This document shows, piece after piece, positions 6,273 to 13,250 of a DNA stretch of 32,833 nucleotides (positions are counted from its first letter, which is position 1; each line of letters starts with the position of its first letter). The notes beneath the pieces were generated by a model that searched no databases, was not told the DNA's origin, and was given only the letters and a program-made list of their open reading frames with translations. This DNA comes from Candidatus Kaiserbacteria bacterium (GTDB lineage: Bacteria; Patescibacteriota; Minisyncoccia; Phycocordibacterales; UBA2100), in contig JACRFJ010000020.1 in NCBI GenBank assembly GCA_016217935.1, positions 1 to 32,833 of the forward strand, written 5' to 3'. Made by a program: the position numbers and the translations under genes.

Positions 6273-6953
6273 TTATTTTCGTGCAAATGAAACCTCTGGC
6301 ACGCCTGCAGTATACGGCGCAACCTGATACGGCTGAAAGATAAAAGTGACCCTCTCCTTTTCTATGAGAAATGTCTCATAGTTTTCTGCTTTCGGATCCG
6401 CTCCTTCAGGTGCGATTACGTCGGATCCGAGCTTTTGGTCGAGTTGCGCTTTGGCACCAACTGCAACCTGCGGGAGTGTGCGACCGATCATACCGAGCGC
6501 TTGATTCAAAGTGATTCCCTGTCCGTTTTTGCGGTCGAAATTGAATGTTGTGATGATTGGGAGCGGATGTGCGCCGCCAAAATCTTGTCCGAATGTAATG
6601 CGCGCGCTTACCACGTCGTCACCTATATATGCGCGATCAAATCCACCGAGAAGTTCGTACTTGCGAAAACCCTCCGCAGCCGGTCTATCTTTCTTGGCCT
6701 CTTCTTTTACCGAAGTTACCATGGATTCGACCGAAGAGCGGATCCGTGCATCGATTTCTGCGATGCCAAATTGCGGATACTCGACGTCGATTGCATAATC
6801 GGTTGACTCTTCTTTGACCTGAGCTGTTGAAACTGACGCCGCTTGAGCATTTTGATTTTGCGTGATGATCGGCTGTGGTCGATATTTCGCATAGATGCCA
6901 AAGCCGATCCCTGCGAGCACCAATGCGATCAGTGCAAGTACAAATGTTTTCAT
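6273..6953 (-). CDS. Membrane-anchored DUF3298 (RsiV/PdaC-like C-terminal domain) protein
   Basis: A 226-residue product. Residues 4-22 (F-V-L-A-L-I-A-L-V-L-A-G-I-G-F-G-I-Y-A) are an uncleaved signal anchor. The outside part has an N-terminal segment starting Y-A-I-D-V-E-Y-P-Q-F (DUF4163-like) and a C-terminal DUF3298 domain ending with the hallmark F-I-F-Q-P-Y-Q-V-A-P-Y-T-A-G. The central G-x-D-F-G-G-A-H-P motif also fits the family. In RsiV this domain binds lysozyme; in other bacteria the role is unknown, so no activity is claimed. A TG-C-TAAGGT extended -10 ends six bases before the ATG, so the mRNA is probably leaderless. Confidence 0.8.
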   Translation of the reverse strand: MKTFVLALIALVLAGIGFGIYAKYRPQPIITQNQNAQAASVSTAQVKEESTDYAIDVEYPQFGIAEIDARIRSSVESMVTSVKEEAKKDRPAAEGFRKYELLGGFDRAYIGDDVVSARITFGQDFGGAHPLPIITTFNFDRKNGQGITLNQALGMIGRTLPQVAVGAKAQLDQKLGSDVIAPEGADPKAENYETFLIEKERVTFIFQPYQVAPYTAGVPEVSFARK

Positions 6954-6959
6954 GGATAC

Positions 6960-6968
6960 ACCTTAGCA
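6960..6968 (-). promoter_or_regulatory. Extended -10 promoter six bases before the ATG at 6953
   Basis: On the minus strand TG-C-TAAGGT is followed by GTATCC and then the ATG, placing +1 at the start codon. The hexamer is a weak match and AAGG could also be read as a weak Shine-Dalgarno. Confidence 0.35.
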
Positions 6969-6986
6969 CGGGATGCTCGACGCGAG

Positions 6987-7008
6987 AGAGCCGCCTCACG
7001 GCGGCTCT
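6987..7008. terminator. 9-bp hairpin between two membrane-protein genes
   Basis: AGAGCCGCC (6987-6995) pairs perfectly with GGCGGCTCT (7000-7008) across TCAC. It lies 16 nt past the stop of the minus-strand gene ending at 7025. A TTTTTT run occurs on the plus-strand side (about 7018-7023), so the U-tract points the wrong way for the flanking genes. Confidence 0.5.
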
Positions 7009-7024
7009 TGCTACGTGTTTTTTC

Positions 7025-7276
7025 TTAGTAGCCGGTTGACCCGCCAGGAGACCCACCTGGGCTTGTTCCGCCGCTACTTCCTCCCCCATCGCCACCGGTA
7101 TTTGGGATGGTGACATTGATATTGGAGGTACTACCGCTCGGTGCCGGAGTTGCGTTTCGGTACCAGAGAACCGCCGCGACAATGACCGCGAGCAACACGA
7201 TGAGTACGACGACCCAGCCGAGTGCCGAGCCCTCATCGCGATTTGCGCCTGGTGTATTAACGATTGTATCCGCCAT
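7025..7276 (-). CDS. Small single-span membrane protein with Gly/Ser-rich tail
   Basis: An 83-residue product. About 18 polar residues precede one strong transmembrane segment (L-G-W-V-V-V-L-I-V-L-L-A-V-I-V-A-A-V-L-W-Y, about 19-39). A low-complexity tail follows, rich in Pro, Gly, Ser and Thr, ending in G-G-S-repeat runs. No domain is recognised. It resembles small anchored surface proteins common in Patescibacteria, an impression only. No Shine-Dalgarno; the TAAAAA at -10 is weak. Confidence 0.6.
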   Translation of the reverse strand: MADTIVNTPGANRDEGSALGWVVVLIVLLAVIVAAVLWYRNATPAPSGSTSNINVTIPNTGGDGGGSSGGTSPGGSPGGSTGY

Positions 7277-7374
7277 AGATGTTTTTTAAGAGTAAAGTCG
7301 GAGGCGTACCTCCAGACCCAAAAAGCGTAGCTCCCTTCTGGTGAACCGCGGGTGAAGGTCTCCTCAGGATTTTC

Positions 7375-8682
7375 TTAGGCAACTTCTCCGAGATACGGTA
7401 TGCCGATTCTCTGGCGCATGTTTTCTCCCCGGAAGAGTGCGTCGGTGCGCTCTGCATGTTCGCCCCTCGTACCAGAGTGCCCTGCATGTGTCATCGCGTA
7501 GAAGCTGCTTCCGAGGAAAATCGCATGTTTGCCAAAACGCTCACAGAGCGCGTCGACCGATGTAAATACGTGTTGGAGTCCTTCCGATTTTCTCACCGCT
7601 CCAAAAAGATCAAGCTGCCTTGTATCGGCGTCTTGTAAATGCATGAGAGTTATCCCGGTTGCGCGATATTCCACTCCACTTCGAAATACAGAAAGGTAGT
7701 GATCTTTGACCGCACGGAGCATGTCCTGAGGCACGTTCGTCGGATGCGGTAGCTTGATCTCACAGCCGTGGTACTTAAATTCCTGCGTCTTAAGGAAGAA
7801 AAAGATATGCGAAGATGAGAGGTTCCACCGCCGCGCCTTGAGACACGCGTTCTCAATATTTTTTGAAAGCTGCGAGAAAATTGCAGTGCGGCTTCGACTC
7901 GGTGGCGTGAAGGTTTTTGTTTTTGAAATCGATTGGTACGTCTCGCGACTTTCCCCATCGACCGCGAGCACCGATTCGCCATTGAGCTCCTTCCACAATT
8001 CGTATCCGGGTTTCGAAAGCTTTTCAGAGACCCACGCTTCTGAGCGTATCGTAAAATCGTATGCTGTCTGAATACCAAATTTCTGTAGGTACGCGGAAGT
8101 GTTAGGCCCGATTCCCCAAATCTTGCCGATCGGTGTGGTCTCGAGATATTTTCTGGTGTCCGAGAGCGGGATCAACGTGAGCCCTGCGGGCTTTTGCCAC
8201 TTTGATCCGAGTTTCGCGAGCACTTTTGTTGCTGAGAGTCCGATGGAAAATGTCATCCCGAGCTCCTGCTCTAAATCGCGCTTGATCGACGCGACTATTC
8301 TGGGGTACGGCATCCGGAGCGTCCGGCGAAGTCCCGTGAGATCGGCAAAGCATTCATCTATCGAGTACTCTTCGACCACGGGTGTGTAGCGGCGAACGAT
8401 TTCATACATGCGATGAGAAAAAATGCTGTAGGTTTCGTAGTCGGAAGGCAAGATAATTACTTCCGGGAATTTCCTTTTAATTTCATGGAGCGACATTGCA
8501 CGGCGAACACCGAGAGCTCGCGCCTCATACGTCATCGACGAGACGATACCGCGTTCCTGTCCGGTAATGACTGGTTTGCCACGGAGCTGTGGATTTTTGG
8601 CCACCTCACACGAAGCGAAGAATGAGTCCCCATCGATGTGCAGGATCGCTCGCGGAAACGATCGCGGAGCATTCCAGGCCAT
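7375..8682 (-). CDS. dinB: Y-family DNA polymerase (DinB/UmuC type), SOS-controlled
   Basis: A 435-residue translesion polymerase. Palm motifs are visible: H-I-D-G-D-S-F-F-A near residue 16 (first metal-binding Asp, plus the steric-gate region) and S-I-D-E-C-F-A-D-L near 105 (catalytic Asp-Glu pair). The thumb HhH region follows (I-W-G-I-G-P-N-T), then a little-finger domain. Q-L-D-L-F near residue 360 matches the beta-clamp-binding consensus Q-L-x-L-F. About 70 further residues (F-T-S-V-D-A-L-C-E-R-F-G-K) resemble the UmuC C-terminal extension, so DinB versus UmuC naming is open. It is the third gene of a lexA operon; a 54-codon gene precedes it with 5 nt between that gene's stop and this ATG. 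SOS induction through the LexA box at 9490-9503 is therefore expected. It would copy damaged DNA with low fidelity. Confidence 0.93.
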   Translation of the reverse strand: MAWNAPRSFPRAILHIDGDSFFASCEVAKNPQLRGKPVITGQERGIVSSMTYEARALGVRRAMSLHEIKRKFPEVIILPSDYETYSIFSHRMYEIVRRYTPVVEEYSIDECFADLTGLRRTLRMPYPRIVASIKRDLEQELGMTFSIGLSATKVLAKLGSKWQKPAGLTLIPLSDTRKYLETTPIGKIWGIGPNTSAYLQKFGIQTAYDFTIRSEAWVSEKLSKPGYELWKELNGESVLAVDGESRETYQSISKTKTFTPPSRSRTAIFSQLSKNIENACLKARRWNLSSSHIFFFLKTQEFKYHGCEIKLPHPTNVPQDMLRAVKDHYLSVFRSGVEYRATGITLMHLQDADTRQLDLFGAVRKSEGLQHVFTSVDALCERFGKHAIFLGSSFYAMTHAGHSGTRGEHAERTDALFRGENMRQRIGIPYLGEVA

Positions 8683-8687
8683 CGTAT

Positions 8688-8852
8688 TTAGCGCAGTCGG
8701 CGCCTCGTAAACCAGTTGCGCTTCGTCGGTTTCCGGATCGGATCAATGCGCGCAAGAAATTCAACGTCCACGAGAATCGTCGAAACCGGTGTGCTCCCCG
8801 ACGCATCGCGCACGTAATTCTGGATATTGAGCCACGTATCTACTTTTTTCAT
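8688..8852 (-). CDS. 54-residue protein between lexA and the Y-family polymerase
   Basis: A short frame from ATG at 8852 to TAA at 8688. It sits 17 nt after the lexA stop and 5 nt before the polymerase start, in the same orientation. The product is soluble, with a central hydrophobic stretch (V-S-T-I-L-V-D-V-E-F-L-A) and a very basic C-terminus (R-K-P-T-K-R-N-W-F-T-R-R-R-L-R) that could bind nucleic acid. I do not recognise it. Its position, tight spacing and sensible composition argue that it is real. A small SOS-induced accessory factor is the obvious inference. A TAGATT hexamer 7 nt before the ATG could be a secondary promoter. Confidence 0.6.
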   Translation of the reverse strand: MKKVDTWLNIQNYVRDASGSTPVSTILVDVEFLARIDPIRKPTKRNWFTRRRLR

Positions 8853-8869
8853 TGTGAGTAATCTAGCTA

Positions 8870-9475
8870 TTAATATTTCCTTACGACGGCGGTCACTACT
8901 GCCTCAATTCGGAACGACTCTTTCGGGTAGATTGGTTGGTATTTGTTGTTTGCAGGTTCCAAATAGTATTCACCTTCTTTCTTGCCTGTCGTGAGCGACC
9001 TATCCTGAGTCTTGTCGAAGGAAGTCGAACGGCGCAGGTACTTCATCGTGTACTCGTTATCCACTGATGCGACGACGATCTGCCCCGGCTTGTATGTCGC
9101 ACGGCGCTCGACGATGACCATATCTCCTTCTTGGATACCCGCATCGATCATTGAATCCCCTTTAACCTTGAGAATGTACGTTGACTCTTTGTTGGGCGTG
9201 AGGTAATCATCGAAACTCATGACGTCGAGAAGCTCCTCCTCAGCGGGCGACGGAAAGCCTGCTTCGACGAGCCCGAGGAGTGGAACGCCAGCCATGCGGT
9301 CGGGGATGAGGTGGCCACCCTCCTTTCGGACAATTCCCGCATCAATGAGTTGCTCGAGTCGGTAATTAACGGCACTTTTGGTCTTGTAACTCCAGAGCTT
9401 CATCAACTCAGAAAACGACGGCATGCGATGATGCTTTTCGTAGAAACGGGTCAGAGATTCGCGGTAATTCTCCAT
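8870..9475 (-). CDS. lexA: LexA repressor with an in-frame palindromic-repeat insertion
   Basis: A 201-residue SOS repressor. The N-terminal winged-helix domain (about 1-60) is followed by an S24 autoprotease domain. The cleavage site is V-E-A-G-F (Ala72-Gly73). The catalytic dyad is Ser108 in K-G-D-S-M and Lys145 in E-Y-T-M-K, spaced 37 residues apart as in E. coli LexA. Between this Lys and the conserved Y-Y-L-E-P-A-N-N-K-Y strand lies a decapeptide S-T-S-F-D-K-T-Q-D-R (150-159), encoded by a copy of the TTCGACAAG-CTCAGG repeat found elsewhere in the window (8999-9030). The insertion is in frame, in what should be a surface loop, so the protein is probably functional. It heads the operon with the 54-codon gene and the polymerase. 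The promoter overlaps the LexA box, so autoregulation is expected. Confidence 0.95.
   Translation of the reverse strand: MENYRESLTRFYEKHHRMPSFSELMKLWSYKTKSAVNYRLEQLIDAGIVRKEGGHLIPDRMAGVPLLGLVEAGFPSPAEEELLDVMSFDDYLTPNKESTYILKVKGDSMIDAGIQEGDMVIVERRATYKPGQIVVASVDNEYTMKYLRRSTSFDKTQDRSLTTGKKEGEYYLEPANNKYQPIYPKESFRIEAVVTAVVRKY
8999..9030 (-). repeat. SFDKTQDR-coding copy of a dispersed palindromic repeat, inside lexA
   Basis: The minus strand reads TTCGACAAGACTCAGGAT here, matching the TTCGACAAGCTCAGGGT units at 12711 and 28187 apart from one extra A after GACAAG and GGAT for GGGT. The extra base changes the downstream frame relative to the other copies, and the element stays open within lexA. Confidence 0.7.
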
Positions 9476-9481
9476 GTCTCA

Positions 9482-9511
9482 AGTATATTAGAACGATCGT
9501 TCTGTAGTCAA
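9482..9511 (-). promoter_or_regulatory. lexA promoter, leaderless
   Basis: On the minus strand TTGACT (9511-9506) and TATACT (9487-9482) are separated by 18 nt. TATACT ends exactly six bases before the lexA ATG (9475), so +1 falls on the start codon. The LexA box fills the spacer. Confidence 0.7.
9490..9503. promoter_or_regulatory. LexA (SOS) box
   Basis: A perfect 14-bp palindrome AGAACGATCGTTCT, matching the Gram-positive-type SOS consensus GAAC-N4-GTTC. It lies between the -35 and -10 of the lexA promoter, where bound repressor would block polymerase. It is also about 58 nt upstream of the plus-strand gene starting at 9561, which it might influence. Confidence 0.85.
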
Positions 9512-9560
9512 TATGAAGCCTGTGGATAGCACGTACCGCTACGGGAGCTATGCTGTCGGC

Positions 9561-9701
9561 ATGGACACGTTGTTCGCACCGCTCAAATACCTGGTCGCCC
9601 AAGAGGACGGAGTCGCATTTCTCATCACCATGGGTGGTGTGATCTATTTCTTCGGAGCAGTCGCGTGGGATCAGTACAAAAAACGAGCCGATCGCACATG
9701 A
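9561..9701 (+). CDS. Small single-span membrane protein upstream of the nuclease
   Basis: Forty-six residues from ATG 9561, with a hydrophobic span G-V-A-F-L-I-T-M-G-G-V-I-Y-F-F-G-A-V-A-W followed by a basic end (Y-K-K-R-A-D-R-T). An upstream in-frame ATG at 9513 would add 16 residues; 9561 is preferred because TATGCT (9549-9554) lies exactly six bases before it, matching the leaderless pattern in the window. The stop overlaps the next start (ATGA at 9698-9701), so the two are probably translationally coupled. No family is recognised. Confidence 0.55.
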   Translation: MDTLFAPLKYLVAQEDGVAFLITMGGVIYFFGAVAWDQYKKRADRT

Positions 9702-10267
9702 TGTCGCGACGTGCCCTTGTCACATGTACGCTCATCGCGCTCATCGCGATCGGGTATTTCCTCGGCGGCGAAGTCCGTTTCGTCAAAGAGAGCTCATTAG
9801 CTACATCAACGCCGACGGCACTCGATCCGAAAGAGTGGTATCCGGTTGTTCGCGTCGTGGATGGCGACACGATCATTGTCTCAATCGAAGGAAAAGGTGT
9901 GCGTGTGCGACTGATCGGGCTCGATACGCCAGAGTCTGTAGATCCTCGTGTACCGGTCGAATGTTTTGGACATGAAGCATCCGACCAGATGAAACGCATC
10001 CTGACCACACAATACGTGCGTGTCCAAGAGGATCCTTCACAAGGTCGCTTCGACAAGTACGGAAGACTCCTCGCCTATATCTACGCGCCGCTCGACAGCA
10101 CACAAGAAGGACTGCTCATGAATGAATATATGATTCGCGAAGGATACGGACACGAGTACACGTACAATCTCCCCTACAAATACCAAGCTACATTCAGAGC
10201 TGCCGAACGCGAGGCACGCGAACAGAAAAAAGGATTATGGGCCGCTGATGCGTGCAAGGATTTCTAA
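9698..10267 (+). CDS. Staphylococcal-type thermonuclease (SNase domain), exported or anchored
   Basis: A 189-residue product. Residues 6-23 are hydrophobic (A-L-V-T-C-T-L-I-A-L-I-A-I-G-Y-F-L-G), a signal peptide or anchor. The SNase domain follows: V-V-D-G-D-T (calcium-ligand Asp), R-V-R-L-I-G-L-D-T-P-E (the Arg, Asp-Thr and Glu of the active site) and Y-G-R-L-L-A-Y (second catalytic Arg). All the key residues of micrococcal nuclease are present. It would cut DNA and RNA outside the cytoplasmic membrane, fitting nucleotide scavenging in an organism with few biosynthetic genes. The start at 9698 overlaps the preceding stop by four bases; ATG at 9701 is equally possible. Confidence 0.9.
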   Translation: MMSRRALVTCTLIALIAIGYFLGGEVRFVKESSLATSTPTALDPKEWYPVVRVVDGDTIIVSIEGKGVRVRLIGLDTPESVDPRVPVECFGHEASDQMKRILTTQYVRVQEDPSQGRFDKYGRLLAYIYAPLDSTQEGLLMNEYMIREGYGHEYTYNLPYKYQATFRAAEREAREQKKGLWAADACKDF

Positions 10268-10303
10268 TCCCCACTGCACAAACGAAAGATGGTCTTTGGC
10301 CGC

Positions 10304-10309
10304 TATACT
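10304..10309 (+). promoter_or_regulatory. TATACT -10 box six bases before the ATG at 10316
   Basis: TATACT ends at 10309 and the ATG starts at 10316. This selects 10316 over an in-frame ATG at 10289 and predicts a leaderless mRNA. Confidence 0.55.
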
Positions 10310-10315
10310 TCGTGC

Positions 10316-11722
10316 ATGTACGCTCGTTCAATAACTGTATTCGTGCTCGTATCTTTTGTATGGATATCATACGTTTCGGCACAAACCCTCAGCCCCGGTT
10401 GTCATGTAATAACCCCTGAAGAAATAGCAGGACTCAAAGCATCAGGTGTTGCGGAGGCGGAGACCGTGCTGAAGAGTGGACAATTTTGCGATAAAGACAA
10501 ACCACTTTTAAACGGCAATTGCCCTGAGAGTCCGTACCCGTACCTACAGACCAAGAATAAAACAGGGCGTCCCGACAGCGTAAGCGGATTGAATTCCGAT
10601 TTTGCATGTCGTGCGTATAAATTCACTAAGGCTGCTGAAGCGGCAGGACAAGATATAACGATCGGATCTGGATACCGGTCGGTGGACCTCCAAAAGAAAC
10701 TCTATGCTGAGTACGAAGCCAAAGGTAAAGCGGGTGCTCCGGTCGCGCCTCCCGGGAGATCAAAACATAATTTCGGGCTCGCGATTGATTTTCGATATAG
10801 TGGTCAGCATTCGAACTTTGGAGCCGGACAGCGAAATACTGAGATCTGCATTCAAAGACTTTCCGCCTGCAAGTGGGCGCACGCGAATGCAGCACAATTT
10901 GGACTTCGATATCCGATGCTCGTAGAGCCCTGGCATATCGAGCCAAGTGGCAATGTAAGCGGTACTCAGCAGCCGCAAATCCCCTCTGGAGGCTGGCTCT
11001 CAGACGATACAGGAACTCCATACCAGAATCCCTCACCATTTGGAAATCCCCTCACGAGCTTTATGCAGCCGCAACTCGCAGCTCCACCCCTGCAGCCTTC
11101 TGTACCAACGTCACAAACTCTCATACCGGCACAACCTGTCACTTCGCAACCGATACCAAGCGCGACGCCCTCATCAGTTCCTGTGTCGACATCTGCAATT
11201 AATCCATCACAAATAGATACCGTACTTCCGACCCCAAGGCCAATTTCGGATCTCCTCTCAAAGCTGCCGACGAGTACACCGATTTCTACGAAAGCGACCT
11301 CGACAAAAGCGACCAGTACTCCTCAATCGGCATTCGACATCATTTCTCTCATTGCAGGTGAACAATCGAATCCCAGTGCATCAATCGATACGTCAAAATC
11401 CATACCGGTTACGCTGAATACAAACCTCGGTGATATCACCAGGGATGACAGCACGAGACAGCATCCGCTCCCTGATACGACAGGTCCACTTCCGACCTCT
11501 ATCACTGGCGGCCAGATCGCGCTGCAGCAAACGTTTGCGACACCGGATTTTGGCGGAACGAGCATTGCGGGATCGATTTTCCAGAATCAATCACTGTACA
11601 TCTCGATGCTCACCACATTCCGCGATGCACTCCTATCGATCCGCGATTTCCTTAAATACAAAGCGTACATTCCGACCCCAGGGTCTCCGCAGCCGTGGAC
11701 CTACATGCGCGACAACAAATAA
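10316..11722 (+). CDS. Secreted M15-family D,D-carboxypeptidase (VanY-like) with long Ser/Thr/Pro tail
   Basis: A 468-residue product. A signal peptide is evident (residues 1-23, probable cleavage after V-S-A-Q). The peptidase M15B domain spans about 85-210: G-S-G-Y-R-S (117-122), the zinc-binding K-H-N-F-G-L-A-I-D-F (His151, Asp158) and V-E-P-W-H-I-E (Glu204 catalytic, His207 zinc). It would remove terminal D-Ala from peptidoglycan stems. Residues about 215-420 are low-complexity Pro/Ser/Thr/Gln, including a T-S-T-K-A repeat, probably a wall-spanning stalk. The last ~45 residues form a more ordered segment (L-T-T-F-R-D-A-L-L-S-I-R-D-F-L) that may contact the envelope. Cysteines at 29, 58, 69, 98, 178 and 185 could form disulfides. 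Confidence 0.9.
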   Translation: MYARSITVFVLVSFVWISYVSAQTLSPGCHVITPEEIAGLKASGVAEAETVLKSGQFCDKDKPLLNGNCPESPYPYLQTKNKTGRPDSVSGLNSDFACRAYKFTKAAEAAGQDITIGSGYRSVDLQKKLYAEYEAKGKAGAPVAPPGRSKHNFGLAIDFRYSGQHSNFGAGQRNTEICIQRLSACKWAHANAAQFGLRYPMLVEPWHIEPSGNVSGTQQPQIPSGGWLSDDTGTPYQNPSPFGNPLTSFMQPQLAAPPLQPSVPTSQTLIPAQPVTSQPIPSATPSSVPVSTSAINPSQIDTVLPTPRPISDLLSKLPTSTPISTKATSTKATSTPQSAFDIISLIAGEQSNPSASIDTSKSIPVTLNTNLGDITRDDSTRQHPLPDTTGPLPTSITGGQIALQQTFATPDFGGTSIAGSIFQNQSLYISMLTTFRDALLSIRDFLKYKAYIPTPGSPQPWTYMRDNK

Positions 11723-11753
11723 TTTCTTTTGTCTTTCAAAATACGAGTGCGAG

Positions 11754-11762
11754 TGGTATAGT
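11754..11762 (+). promoter_or_regulatory. Extended -10 promoter of infC
   Basis: TG-G-TATAGT is a full extended -10 element. It ends 11 nt before the ATG at 11774, giving a leader of only about 5 nt. Confidence 0.55.
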
Positions 11763-11773
11763 TCTGCGCACAA

Positions 11774-12403
11774 ATGGGATTTACCAAATATACATCGCAA
11801 GCGGAAAAAGCTCAGGTCCGCATGAACGAGGGCATACGCGCAAAAGAAGTGCGCTGCCTCGGACCCGAGGGTGAAAACCTCGGTGTCTTGCCGATTCGCG
11901 AAGCGCTCGAAAAAGCGCAGTCCCTCGGACTCGACTTGATCGAAGTGTCGCCGAACGCCAATCCCCCGGTGTGCAAAATCACCGACTACGGCAAATTCAA
12001 ATACGAGCAAAAAAAGAAAGATAAGGAAGTGAAGTCGAAAGCGCGTATCACGGAGACGAAAGAGGCGCAGGTCAAAATAGGGACATCGACGAACGACATG
12101 AATATCAAAGCTTCAAAAATTGCACTGTGGCTTCGTGAAGGACACCGCGTCAAAATCGATCTCTTCCTCTGGGGTCGCTACAAGTATATGGAATTCAACT
12201 TCCTCAAGGAGCGGCTCGAGCGCTTCCTCGCGATCATCCCCGAAGGATTTAAGATCGCAGACGATATCAAGAAGAGTCCCAAGGGCCTTTCCGTCGCGAT
12301 TGAGCGCGATGCCTCGAGGAAAGCTCCGCCGAGAACGCCAAAGCCGGTCGCGGAAAACGCCCCTGATTCTCCCGCTCCAGGATCCCAAGAAACCCTTGAT
12401 TAA
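11774..12403 (+). CDS. infC: Translation initiation factor IF-3
   Basis: A 209-residue product with both IF-3 domains. The N domain starts M-N-E-G-I-R-A-K-E-V-R at residue 17 and contains L-D-L-I-E-V-S-P-N-A-N-P-P-V-C-K-I-x-D-Y-G-K-F-K-Y. The C domain (about 90-180) is the 30S-binding part. IF-3 keeps ribosomal subunits apart and checks the start codon. The usual family start lies near residue 17 (ATG 11822); the ORF start at 11774 adds 16 residues and is kept because the extended -10 lies just before it. A 25-residue Pro-rich tail follows. Its stop overlaps a following ATG by one base (TAATG at 12401-12405). It heads the classic infC-rpmI-rplT cluster. Confidence 0.95.
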   Translation: MGFTKYTSQAEKAQVRMNEGIRAKEVRCLGPEGENLGVLPIREALEKAQSLGLDLIEVSPNANPPVCKITDYGKFKYEQKKKDKEVKSKARITETKEAQVKIGTSTNDMNIKASKIALWLREGHRVKIDLFLWGRYKYMEFNFLKERLERFLAIIPEGFKIADDIKKSPKGLSVAIERDASRKAPPRTPKPVAENAPDSPAPGSQETLD

Positions 12404-12519
12404 TGGATAAAAAAGAGTATATTTGTGCCCAAGGCCGCAGAGGCCTCTCTTTCATCCATGAAAACGAACTCCAGTACCACAGCGCTACGCGCTGGCTACG
12501 GGGCAGGCAAATCAACCCT

Positions 12520-12699
12520 ATGAAAACAAATAAATCGTTTCTTAAACGACTTCGGGTCACGAAAAAGGGCAAGATCATTGCTCGCGCTCCCGGCCATAAC
12601 CATTTCAATGCAAAGCGCTCTGGCTCCGAGCGTCAGCGCAAACACCGTGTCCGCGGTATGGAAATGACGCAGCAAAACCGCAGTCGATTTCTCTCATGA
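12520..12699 (+). CDS. rpmI: 50S ribosomal protein L35 (bL35)
   Basis: Fifty-nine residues starting M-K-T-N-K-S-F-L-K-R, with the L35 hallmarks T-K-K-G-K-I-I-A-R and H-N-H-F-N-A-K-R-S. The frame stays open upstream to an ATG at 12403 that overlaps the infC stop; this would add 39 residues that do not belong to the family, so the conventional start is chosen. The 12404-12519 leader contains a small GGCC-GCAGA-GGCC hairpin and may be regulatory, as L20 controls this operon in other bacteria (inference). Confidence 0.93.
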   Translation: MKTNKSFLKRLRVTKKGKIIARAPGHNHFNAKRSGSERQRKHRVRGMEMTQQNRSRFLS

Positions 12700-12710
12700 T
12701 GAACAACCCA

Positions 12711-12726
12711 TTCGACAAGCTCAGGG
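12711..12726. repeat. TTCGACAAGCTCAGGG dispersed repeat unit
   Basis: A half-palindrome unit in the rpmI-rplT spacer, identical in its 16-base core to the one at 28187-28202 and related to the one inside lexA. This is the SFDKLR-type element frequent in CPR genomes (from memory). Confidence 0.7.
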
Positions 12727-12747
12727 TAAAATTTCAGTAAAAATTTT

Positions 12748-13095
12748 ATGTCACGAGTAAAAAGAGGAACGATGAAGTCGAAGCATCGCCGGTACATCTT
12801 GGCGCAGACCAAGGGGTACCGTTTTGGTCGCAAATCGAAAGAGCGCGTTGCAAAAGAAGCGATCAAGCATGCGGGCAGCTATGCGTTCCGCCACCGCAAA
12901 GCAAAAAAGCGCGAGTATCGCAATCTCTGGACGCTCCGTATCAACGCCGCGGCCCGTGAAGCAGGGTTTTCGTATTCAAAATTGATCGGCGCGATGAAAA
13001 AAGCGAATATTGCAATCGATCGCAAAGTATTGGCCGAACTTGCCAAAAACCACCCCGAAACATTCACGCGGTTTGCCGAGCAACTCGCAAAGTAA
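12748..13095 (+). CDS. rplT: 50S ribosomal protein L20 (bL20)
   Basis: A 115-residue protein of normal family length: the basic N-terminal helix region S-R-V-K-R-G-T-M-K-S-K-H-R-R, then Y-R-N-L-W-x-x-R-I-N-A-A-A-R and the G-F-S-Y-S-K-L-I-G C-terminal fold. L20 binds 23S rRNA early in 50S assembly and, in other bacteria, represses its own operon. It is last in infC-rpmI-rplT. A palindromic repeat unit sits in the 48-nt gap before it. No Shine-Dalgarno is seen. Confidence 0.96.
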   Translation: MSRVKRGTMKSKHRRYILAQTKGYRFGRKSKERVAKEAIKHAGSYAFRHRKAKKREYRNLWTLRINAAAREAGFSYSKLIGAMKKANIAIDRKVLAELAKNHPETFTRFAEQLAK

Positions 13096-13139
13096 AAGTC
13101 CCGAACGAAGAGAGACTTTTACTTCTAACCTCTTTCTCT

Positions 13140-13250
13140 TATAGAGCAGGCGAAGTGCGTAAGAAAAGCTGCGCAAGACCGTTGAGGTCGAGCCGCAGGG
13201 CGGCTCAGCAGAGCCGACCCGTTTTTCGAGCGCACTTCGCCTGCTCTATA
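13140..13250. repeat. 111-nt element closed by a perfect 20-bp inverted repeat
   Basis: The segment 13140-13159 (TATAGAGCAGGCGAAGTGCG) is the exact reverse complement of 13231-13250. The 71-nt interior holds a further stem GAGCCG-CGGCTC (about 13190-13206). The right arm covers the stop codon of the minus-strand gene ending at 13246. It lies between the convergent ends of rplT and that gene, so a bidirectional terminator, a MITE-like insertion or a small RNA are all possible. Confidence 0.65.

Noticed and set aside
13160-13230. Possible SRP (4.5S) RNA, because of GAGGTC...AGCAGAGCC
   Set aside because: The apical stem is too long, the loop is not GGAA/GNRA, and the conserved symmetric loop cannot be formed at the right distance.
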